Source of the DNA: Apostichopus japonicus
Lineage: Eukaryota; Echinodermata; Holothuroidea; Aspidochirotida; Stichopodidae
DNA: 64,000 bases
Direction: 5' to 3'
NCBI RefSeq assembly: GCF_037975245.1
Contig: NC_092561.1
Coordinates: 21,588,201 to 21,652,200, forward strand
In this document: positions 34,801 to 46,800 of the stretch, one piece after another
Numbering within the stretch: position 1 is the stretch's first letter
How the letters are laid out: every line of letters starts with the position of its first letter
Translations under genes and position numbers: made by a program
Notes under the pieces: model-generated
What the model was told of the DNA's origin: nothing
Database searches by the model: none
What the model saw: the letters and a program-made list of their open reading frames with translations, nothing else

Positions 34801-37800
34801 ATGATAATTTTTACATCAACAACAGCTTACCATTGAGTTAGTTCTGGGTGTGTAGTTACCAAATAGTCCTTTCTTTTATGATAAGTTTAAATCTACAACG
34901 GCTTACCGTTGTGTTAGCTCTGAGTGTGTAGTTACCAAGTAGTCATTTCTTTTATGATAATTTTACAACAACAACAGCTTACTGTTGAGTTAGTTCTGAG
35001 TGTTTAATTACCAAATAGTCCTTTCTTTTATGATAAGTTTAATTCAACAACAGCTTACCGTGCTGTTAGTTCTGTGTGTGTAGTTACCAAGTAGTCATTT
35101 CTTTTATGATAATTTTACAACAACAACAGCTTACTGTTTAGTTAGTTCTGAGTGTTTAATTACCAAATAGTCCTTTCTTTTATGATAAGTTTAATTCAAC
35201 AACAGCTTACCGTTGAGTTAGTTCTGCGTGTGTAGTTACCAGCTTATCATATTGTACAACCACTTTCTGCAATTCTTTTATTTCGGTCCCTTTCCTTTCT
35301 AATTGATCTCCGAGCTCATGTTGTCTGACCGACGCCTCTTGCAATTCTTCTCGGTAAATCTCTTTCTTCTTCTCAGATTCATGGAGCAGTGAACGCAATT
35401 TCCTCGCCTATCGATGATCAAGATGAATTCACGAAACATTGAATTGGAAACGAAGTTAAGAACTACAAATTAAAACACCTTGTCTTGAACAGAGGACGAA
35501 ATTTTCAGCTGCGATAAAATGGCAGGTTAGCCAATGGGGAGAACATTGAAATATAAAAGCCTATTGTAAATTTCTAATAAATAATTTTCTGAAATCATGC
35601 CTTTGCCGATTAAAAATTGTTTTTGTGCCACTTATGTGCACTTAAAGAGTTATTTTTTAATAAGGATGAATTTGATAGCTGGATAAAATTTTCTGCAGCT
35701 TCAGGTCAAATAAATGCACATCCTAAATAGACTTCTGTATTGAAAAAATATAATTTTCTTCAAAATCTTGTGATACCTTGCGACAGCCGAGACTGTGATG
35801 TTGTCACAACAGTTGAGTTGAAATTACCTGGTTTAATTTCTTGATTACATTTAAATTATTTATTAAAATAGTAATCTTTCTACACAAAAGGATGCATTTG
35901 ATGAAATTCTAACTTCAGAGGACACTGATATCTAAGCTTACATTTTAAATGTATCAACTTTTATGGATTCCTCAAAATGAACATTATCATAGTATAAAAG
36001 CAGAATGTCTAACATGATGACACTACAGACCACCCACAGTGTTCCACTTTCTGAAGTAACAAAGCCCTAGCTTACCTAGGCAAACTACGTTACAGTCAAC
36101 CATCCATATCTTGAGTTAAGGATATGATATTGAGATGGGGTTATCAACTAACAGGGTCAAACACTTATCCACGTAATTAAATGATAAGACAGAGGTATTA
36201 CTTTGTCTGTTAGACACTTCAGCCCCATCCCTGCCACCCCCCACCCACCCCTCTCCAAGAAGATCTATCTAGTAAATTCTAGACATCTGACTGTGGTTAC
36301 CACCTCACCTCAGCATCTGCCTCAGCCCACTGACATCTATGTTGACTGATTAAGTGATCAGCTTGGGAGAGTGCCATCGCTTTTGTTTCCAACAAGTCTT
36401 CGAGGTGGCTATGTTTGGTCTGTTCAAAGTAACAACCGAGTTATAATACATAATGATAATAGTAAATGATTTATAAGGCTCAGAAGTCTATGCTGCACTG
36501 TGCACTCACAGAGCATAGAATGGAACAACAAATATACAGACACCACAACAAATCATAGAAATGAAGAATCCTCATTATGAGACTTAGGTCATCCTTAAAC
36601 CATTTACTTTCTCTTTGCTTTACTTTTTCATGTAAGCAAATTTGACCCTAACACCAATGCCATCATTAGGTTATGGAACCAGCAAAAATAACCAGCAAAA
36701 ATAAACATTGCAACCAAAAGAGTAGAAAAAAAAAATTTAAGTACATATTTAGTCTTGAATAAGTCCTCAGCCTTGCATGTGAAGAAACATCCCAAGTCTG
36801 TGATATATTCTAAACGGAATTAAATCTTTCTCAGCTATTTGGGGCAGTTGTTCATGACATTAATCTCTATTGCATAGATCAATAATGATTCTTACACAGA
36901 GGCTGAATCACCATGCAGTTATAGTTTGTCCTATTACATAGATAAATAATGATGTTTGTGTCCCTTCAATGTATTCTTACACGGAGGCTGAATCACCATG
37001 CAGTTATAGCTTGTCCTTAACAGATTTAGAGTAATTGGATACAAGGACTGTCTTATTCCTTTAACTAAGTTAAAATTAATAAACAAACAACAAGCACCAT
37101 ACCAGGATTGAGCCAAAAGCAACAAACTTACCTGCAGGGAAGCCAACTTGTGTTCGTACACATCCATGATCCCTGACGCTGGTAAGGCAGAAAGCTGGAA
37201 AAGATTAAAATTAAAAAGCAAATACTGATAAAGATTGTAAACTCAAGTAGATTTAGTGTGACCTCTAAAGTAAATCTGTGATTTAAAAAAAAATTACTAA
37301 GGACTAACCAGACAGGACTACACTATGAAAATTGTGACAGTTAGAAACAGATATGAAAAGAAAACTTCATAACTAGTTTAGTTGACTTTTAATCAGCTAA
37401 AATGAAAATCTCAAAGATACTGAGGAACAAAACAGTCTATGACATTGGTTTGATTGGGTTTATCCAGGATAAAGATTACAAAACACTATTCAAATGTTCA
37501 GTTCTTGCGACTGGCATGTGAAGAAGCACCTGTTACCAGAGGCCCTCTAACTTTGATATAAAATGTATCTACACAGGCTTTTTGCAGTCCATTCGTGAAC
37601 AGCTTTTTCTTGCTTTTTTAAACCTTTTACTACATTATATGCAAACAACAATTCCCCAACCCCATCCATCAATGTGAAATAAAATGTTAGCATATGAACA
37701 AGTTTCTTTCAGTTAAAAGACATTCCTTTGAAAGAGAATCAAATAATTTTAACTCATATCTAATCCAGCTTTTTCTTGCTTTTAAAAACTTTTTACTACA

Positions 37801-40800
37801 TTATATGCATACAACAATTCCCCACCCCCATCCCCCATCCCCCAATATGAAATAAACTGTTAGCATATGAACAAGTTTCTTTAAGTCAAAAGAGATTCCC
37901 TTGAAGAGAATCAAAATAATTTTAACTCACATCTAATCCAGCTGTTTCTTGCTTTTTAAAACTTTTTACTACATTATATGCATACAACAATTCCCCACCC
38001 CCATCCACCAATGTGAAATAAAATGTTGGCATATGAACAAGTTTCTTTCAGTCAAAAGAGATTCATTTGAAAGAGAATCAAATAATTTTAACTCACATCT
38101 AATCCAGCTGTTTCTTGCTTTATTAAACCTTTTTACTACATAATATGCATACAACAATTCCCCACCCCCATCCACCAATGTGAAATAAACTGTTAGCATA
38201 TGAACAATTTTCTTTCAGTCAAACGAGATTCCCTTGAAAGAGAATCAAATAATTTTAACTCACATCTAATCCATTTTTCATCTTTTTAATAAGATCATCA
38301 ACTTTGGAGTCAAGCTCTCCTTTCTCGCCTGAGAAGCTGTTCCTCTCTTCCAGTTTGAGGCTTCGATTCCCTTCCGTCGTTCCTCTCTCATTGACGATGC
38401 TCTTGTTTCCGTCGCCCTCTCCGGTTCTAGTCTTCATCCGGTGTCTATTCACAGCAGCTAAACGCTCCTCCAGGCTACAAATAAATGAAATGAATAATAA
38501 TATTAATAATCATATTTAATTTTTATATAGTGCTTTACACCAACGATAGGTCTCAAAGCGCTTTACAGACGTTATATTAACCCTGGTCAATTACCCACCT
38601 GTCCCAGAGACAATCCCTCCAGTCGGCAGCAGTTATATACTGCGCCCCAATGACAAGTTACCTCACAGGTACCCATTTAACCCCTGGGTGGAGAGAGGCA
38701 AGTGAGATAAAGCATCTTGCCCAAGGACACAACGTAATGAACTAGGCAGGAATCGAACCAGCAATCCTTGGATCACGAGTCCGACGTCTTAGGCCAATTG
38801 GCCACCATGCTCTCAAATGAATCGACAAATAATATTAAATTGGGAGAGAAACGATTTCATTTTCTCTGATTAATGGTTACAAAAAAACAACCCAGTGGAA
38901 CATGTTCCAAAACAACAGGTGGAAACCTGTGTTGATTAAACCTGAAAACCCAACAGACTTTGCATGAAAATTTGTGATTTTGACACATTTTGGAAGTTGT
39001 CACTCTTTGCCACACATTACTAAATGCTTTTCCTGGAGAAAAAAGGTTGTGGAAAAACCCCAGAATACAGGTTAACACAGGAATTATTGGTACACAGAAT
39101 TTTTCAAAGACATATTATGTTTTTTTAATCTTGAGTTGGATTGTCACAGGTTTTGAACATGTTAGAAACATGCAATATTACACATTTTTTAACATTTGTC
39201 AACATGTTTTAGATTAATTGTAAAGACACATGGATAGCCAGTGATTTACCTGTGAAATTTGTTCCACAGATACAGATTTACATTGCATGTTTACATGTGT
39301 TTTCTTTGGTGGTTCACCTATAATCACAGGTGGAGGAGGTTGCCACCGGATATTTTTGTAAGGGTAACCATCAACAATTTTCTCTCTGGACAACTACCTG
39401 AAAGGAATGACGATTTAGTTTCTGCTGATTTCATTTCAGAAGAAAATCAGGCGAGGGAGACATGGCTCATTACACATGGAGACAACACATAAAATACATA
39501 CATAAAAATTCATTGGTACTATTAGCAAATTTGTTGGCTCCAAAGAGGATTCTAGTCTCACACAAGTTCCTGCATCTGCTCTGTCACAGCTGTAATGATC
39601 ACTCCTTAGCACTGCTGGAACAATATATATATGCAGGGATGTGCCCAGGATTTCCTGAGTGCCGGATACTCTGATCGCCTTCCTGGGGGAGGGGTCTAAG
39701 GGGGATTTTGAAGGTGCTCAGATGCCAAATGCTGGCACTTGTGTAGCTTTTTAAGCACATACAGAAGTACTAGGTTTGATAACAATTTACATTTTTTAAG
39801 TTTTTCTTAGTGAAATATATTACATACCTGGTAAAAGTTATTAATTTGTTTCAAAGAGATTTTACAAGGGACCGATTGAGAGCCATAAGTTATGTTTCTT
39901 GCATGCGTAACTGATGCATTATTAGTCTGTATGATTTGGGTATAGGCTAGGCCCAATTTATGTGGAATATATATTGTTATGAATGTCGGGATTTTAGATG
40001 AAAATAGTGCTGGGCGGTATTCACGATTTTTAAGACAGTACTGGGGGGTAATTTTTAGTGCTGGGCGGGGCCGCCCAATGCCGCCCAGCATGGGCACATC
40101 CCTGTACATGGAAGAGTGTCCAGAGCAAGACAAGCACAAAAATAGGAAAGCCATTACTGGAAATACTTATGCATGCAAGACAATACAAGTTCATTTGCAT
40201 AACCAAATCTAGTGACTGAAGTTAATTGCTTAGAAAATATTCCTGAATATTTTTTACTGAACCATTCAGGATAAAAAAGACATCCTCATAGCATTTGTAT
40301 CACTGAGATATGTATGCATTTTTCAAATATTTGATGGTAATTTTTTAATGCATCTGGCAATAACAGAATGATGTCATCAGCTGAAAATGTCTTTGTTTTT
40401 CTTCATACTGTAATTTGACAATGATTGATCTTTTTTTTCAATATTTTAAGTTTCACAATGTTTGTCGCCAGACATCCTTTGAAATAGCCTTCTATTTTGT
40501 ACTATCATGAACAGACTACAGGATACTATATTCATGCAACATATATTACCAACTGATTATGAAATAAACAATATTTTTGACACAGGATTGGTAAACTTAC
40601 ACTTGACTGCAGAACTCAGGATTTGATGCGGCCAGTGTAAAAAGATGGAGAGAGATTTGAACGACATCCTCAGACTGAGAACCGATTCCGTGAACGAGAA
40701 ATGGAACCAGACGTTTGTCCTGATAAACGGAGGAAAGACATAGTTCATGACATGTGCGACTTATTCTTCCATTAAGTCACACAATACTACAGGAAGTTCA

Positions 40801-43800
40801 GTATTTAGTGACCCTGCATTTCTGTAGGTAAATAGTCCGAAATATTGTTACACAACAACACATGCTAGGAAGGGCCTACAGAATGACGTCAAAGCTATGT
40901 TCATTCTCTCTAAAATTCGTACATGCTTGTAGTAAGTCTAAAACGTCTTTTTCTCTGAACCTGTAAATCAGGTTAAGCCTTTCAATCATAAGGTCCCCGG
41001 TTCGAGTCACTCCAAGATTAATGTATGTCGTCCAGTTACAGAGTTGTTCACAATTGACAATTAATAATCATGGACGTTAAATATGAATGTAAGACTGACT
41101 TCGGTCAGCTTGCGGCTATGATACACCAATGATGGCTTCTTCACGAGATCTAGCTTGCAGGAGGATCTAAAATACATACATACATATGCTTTGGTGAAGT
41201 ATTGTTTTGCACTCTTTGAGTTATCTATGATTAATATGAAAAACCTCTGAACTAATACTTTAGTTATCTGCTATGGTGACTCAGCTGTTTCCTATTTGTT
41301 GTAGTATGTAAAGTTCTTCTAAAGTCACTAATGAGGAAGTACACAGAATGATACAATAAATGAATGATACAATGATACAACAAGCTGAAGGAAATGAGAA
41401 AAAAATAAAATCAAAAAGAGCTTGTGAAGAACTTACCTTGAATATAGCCTGTGTGACTTCACCGAGTGAAGGTTTAGCTGTGGATAATTTGTCCATTAAT
41501 TCAAGCAAGCATAGAGTCATTTCAACACCGGCCTCACTGTATGAAGAAAACAGGAAAAACACCCAATGAAGAACAGCAGGCCAGTGTAGTTTATGGTGTG
41601 CGATCTGACTTGATGTAGGATTCTAGCTTAAATGGGTTTCGAGTTAACCTATGGTTTGTTTTCAAAATAACATTCATTTCATGTCATTTCATTTATTTGC
41701 TTTTTCACAACATATTTACATGTAACAATACAATTTTTACAGTTAAGTTTTTGCAAGAATACATAATATTAAGATTTTCATAATTAGGTAACATAATATA
41801 CAACATATTTTGAAAGGAAGTGTTGTAAAAAAAACTCTAATGAGCTTAACTAGGTACAACACTCCCTGCTTAAAAAAAAAAAAAAAAAACTTAAAAAAAA
41901 CTTAATTCCCGATGACTTGCAACCTACAAATTGTTCCTAGATTTTGGGGGCGAGTGAAATCAGACCTCAGGGATCAAAAATCTTTTGAAAACTTTTTCAA
42001 AAAAACTTTTCGAAAAGGCAAAAAGTGATGACTTCTAACAGCAAATGTACCACCAATACTATACTCACCTGCACTCTGAAGTTACCTGCGTTTTTGTTTG
42101 CAGGGAAATAATCTCGTTGACCTCCAGCTGGTTTCTGATAATATCACGCAGTCCTTGCGTGTCCAAAGCTGAGACGATACTGTTTTTCAGCTCGCCATCC
42201 TCGCAGATACGTTTCATTGTCAAGGTTTCAAATATAAACATGTTTATGGTTTGTTCATCTCCAGACTAAATCTGGTTGATGAGAGATTTTTTCTGATCGA
42301 AACTTTACAACTTGAGATTGTCATAGTCTGCATATATGTGAATCATTATCAACCTAGATATTTAATTTTATTATCTCATTCAGGGAATTCTGTCTGTGAA
42401 TAAATGTCTGAGAAATGCTTGGTTCTGTGAACTAGAGAATTGTTGTCACATCATTAAATTTGCTGATCAACCGGGCCAACATGCATGCTTTGGCCAAATG
42501 TACAAATTTGGCGGTGATTGACTTACTTAAATATTTTCTATCTTGAAGTTTATACTTAATAGGAATGTTTGCTGTTCACAGATGAATGCATCAACTCAAA
42601 CCACTCTTAAAGGGTGTGAAGACTCGCGTAAAAAGAAACGTCTAATGCCGGTAATCTGACCTAGTTTCGAATGAGGTGTAACAGAAGTGTTACACCACCA
42701 TCGATCCCAGAAAATACACACACACAGCTTGCTATCGTCGGTAATTAGACACTAGTGTACAGTCAGTACATACAGCTGCGGTCAATACCCACAGCACAGT
42801 GTACAAACAATACAGCGATGGACATCTCAGGTCCAGCTTAAGATAACAAGGTATCACATTTCATTATTGTACTGTCTGTATTTTGTAGCGACACAAACAA
42901 AACGTCACTTGCAAGCAACAGAAAGTTACCTTTTCAGATGGCCGCACGCGGTTTGGGGTGAGTCTTCAATGCCTTTAACAACTTTATTTTTTTGCATATC
43001 CAATGCTATAAACCTCTTTTTCAGTCAAAACACTTTTCCTTTTATACTGAAATGATGTAGAAAAGGTGTGGTTACTTGTTTGTAATAGGGTCATTCCGTG
43101 TCAAATCACGGATGGCTGTTGCTGCACCCTTTCCAAAAATTCCAAAATTTATTGTATGATTGGACCACCATAAAATAAGCATATTCTGAAAAATTCAGTT
43201 GCATTGCTTTACAATTGGCCGATTTATCACACTTTGAAATTCCGCAATTTGTCGCCACCATGGCATTTTGGCATTTTCTTGACTTTTGAGGTCTCATTTC
43301 TCAGCAATTGAACATTCTACTACCTTTCTAATACAGATGCCTAAAGAGTCTATCCCATAGAACAGGAAAATAAAAAATTAGGCTACAAAAATATTGTCTT
43401 GTAGAATTAGGTCAACTTAAAAGTGTCAAAATATTTGATTTTTGTACTTTTCACTAAAAAATGTGCTATTTTTAGTGATGAATTGCTCCTAAACCATTGC
43501 TTCAGGGTACTTGATTCTTTCAGAGGTTATTATGTCTACTACAAATATTACAAAATAATGATTACAATGCTTTCCTAGACTATGTTTGCAAGTTGTGCAA
43601 CTCTAAAGTTGCTATTTCATGCTGCGATTCAGCATGAGGTAGGGGTTTTGATGCCAATTTTTTACCAAAGTAACCATGTTAGAGGTGTCAGGGTTTATAC
43701 TTTATTAATAAGTATAAAGTTCTTACACATTAACAAATTTCAGGGTTCTAGCTGTTCTCAATATTAATTTATGAAGTTGTTAAGTTGCTCCGATGTACAA

Positions 43801-46800
43801 AAGAGGTCGTTTTTGACGGCCAATAACTCAAAACGCGTCAAATTAAAAAAAATTGATATTTTTTCTGGAAGAGATATAGTACCACCCTGTTTGTACAAAA
43901 AATTTCAGGAGGGTGTTTTGCCTTATTTTGAAATGAAAAATCCTCAAAGTTTGGGATTTTTACAAAAAACGTTTTTGCCTGTTTTGATGTTCCATGAGTT
44001 TTGACCCTGGGTATTGTACTGTACTTCAAGGTCATTCAGTTCAATACTGTGCAGTTTTTAATTTCATATAACAAAATACTATTTGCAATGTACTTGTCTG
44101 CTCCTGGTTGAATTCATTTAATTAGAAGACTTATAAAATGAATTTCAACCAGTACACACATATGTATGTACAGTGTGTACAGTACATACACTGTACTGAG
44201 TGTATATGTACGGAGTGCCATGAGTGCCAGAAGACTATGTTAAAACAACACTAACACACTGTACATGTACACCCAGTACAGTTTTGTACTGTACATACAT
44301 CTATGTACTGGTTGAAATAAATTCTATAGTAAAGTCTTCTAATTCAACCAATTGTATATGTACAGTGTGTATATTAGTGTTAGTTTAAACATAGTCTGGC
44401 ACTCATGGCACTCCGTACATATACACTCAGTACAGTGTATGTACTGTACACACTGTACATAAATATATGTGTACTGGTTGAAATTCATTTTATAAGTCTT
44501 CTAATTAAATGAATTCAACCAGGAGCAGACAAGTACATTGCAAATAGTATTTTGTTATATGAAATTAAAAACTGCACAGTATTGAACTGAATGACCTTGA
44601 AGTACAGTACAATACCCAGGGTCAAAACTCATGGAACATCAAAACAGGCAAAAACGTTTTTTGTAAAAATCCCAAACTTTGAGGATTTTTCATTTCAAAA
44701 TAAGGCAAAACACCCTCCTGAAATTTTTTGTACAAACAGGGTGGTACTATATCTCTTCCAGAAAAAAATATCAATTTTTTTTAATTTGACGCGTTTTGAG
44801 TTATTGGCCGTCAAAAACGACCTCTTTTGTACATCGGAGCAACTTAACAACTTCATAAATTAATATTGAGAACAGCTAGAACCCTGAAATTTGTTAATGT
44901 GTAAGAACTTTATACTTATTAATAAAGTATAAACCCTGACACCTCTAACATGGTTACTTTGGTAAAAAAATTGGCATCAAAACCCCTACCTCATGCTGAA
45001 TCGCAGCATGAAATAGCAACTTTAGAGTTGCACAACTTGCAAACATATTCTAGGAAAGCATTGTAATCATTATTTTGTAATGTTTGTACTAGACATAATA
45101 ACCTCTGAAAGAATCAAGTACCCTGAAGCAATGGTTTAGGAGCAATTCATCACTCAAAATAGCACATTTTTTAGTGAAAAGTACAAAAATTAAATATTTT
45201 GACACTTTTAAGTTGACCTAACTCCACAAGACAATATTTTTGTAGCCTAATTTTTTAATTTCCTGTTCTATGGGTTAGACTCTATAGGAATCTGTAATAG
45301 AAAGGTAGTAGAATGTGTAATTGCTGAGAAATGAGACCTCAAAAGTCGAAAAAATGCCAAATTGCCATGGTGGCGACAAATTGCGGAATTTCAAAGAATT
45401 TTAAATCGGCCAATTGTAAAGCAATGCAACTGAAATTTTCAGAATATGCTTATTTTATGGTGGTCCACTCATACAATAAATTTTGGAATTTTTCAAAAAT
45501 GTCGAACTACAACATACCCCAAAATCTGGTGATTTGATATGGAATGACCCAATACTTCAATCTGTCACTAGAATATTATTTAATCTCGGTTATGGTGCGC
45601 TATAACTTAACAATAATCAAGGATATCACATGCCTGTAGTCAGAACAATATCACAGAGAAGCTAAGTTGACCAAAAAATGGGAAAAAGAGGACAAAATAG
45701 CTGAAAATTTAGAAAAGGATATGATGAACTAGTTGGACAGTGTTTATAATTCTATGACATTGCATAAGTTGGATTGACTCTTCGTTCCCTGCTGCTGGAG
45801 TGGTCAGATTGTGGGCTAGGAGGTCAATCAATCTATTATTGTCCACTTCATATGGACAGTTTGAATCCATCCACTCCTAGAAAGTAGAAACAAGAAGAAG
45901 AAGCAGAACACAAGATAGGAATAACTCTTGTTCTAATGAAATGAAATAAAAACTGAATTCTGGTATTTGTATAAGGACTACCACCTCATGTAGAAGCTAC
46001 TGCAGAACTGGGTTATATGAAATGAAATAATATTACAAGAAATATTGACATCTGAAGAAAGAAGAAAAATACATCTGAGTTAATATTAAGAGAAGGAATG
46101 TTAATACATAATTAATCACAGAGAGTAACCCAATTTAACTACAGAACCTAATTCCACCGCCAAGATTTGAATGGAATCATTGTCAAAACACATTTATCCT
46201 CCTTCCCCCAATGACCACTTTTGCACGTTTTGGAAAACACCTGCCTGTTAGAATGCTGAAAGTCCAGGAAAAAAAGGTCCCTACTTTGCAATACAGAGCA
46301 GACTTAGGAATGGAGAAAAGATAGAAAAACAGCATTTCCTTTGCAATTGTATTATTGACTGATTTGAAACGCTAAGGGGAAAAAAAAACACTGGAATAGT
46401 TTGATGGCAGACCTAATGATGTATCAACTGATAGTCCGACTGGACTTTATAAAACAAATCACAGGTCTCTGGTCCAACAACTTCATTATAAATGGTATGG
46501 ACAGAAGACTACGAAAAAGTTTAAAGACAACGGCATCCTTGTTTATATACTGACTGGTTAGCCTAGTGGTTAGAGCATCCGCTTATCAGCCGGAAGGTGC
46601 GAGTCATACCAAAGACTTTAAAAATGGGACCTACTGCCATCTTGCTTGGTGCTCAGCATATAAGTATGGATTGGGGGAATATGTGTGTCTGATCGGTAAA
46701 TACGATTTAGCGCCTTTAGGCAGCTCATCGTGTATATTCCACAGTGACTTGAGAACGGTTATGGAATGATAACAGACGGTTGTTTATAGGCACTGCGCCA

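Noticed and set aside
33601-35210. CRISPR-like spaced repeats
   Set aside because: Units are contiguous, with no variable spacers, and derive from a CIP2A exon edge in an animal genome.
38720-38815. tRNA gene on the minus strand
   Set aside because: A and B boxes are present, but there is no cloverleaf, and the sequence continues into a SINE body found again at 50 kb.
43838-44863. Two identical 60-codon frames in opposite orientation
   Set aside because: Mirror images caused by the palindrome; no homology to a known protein.
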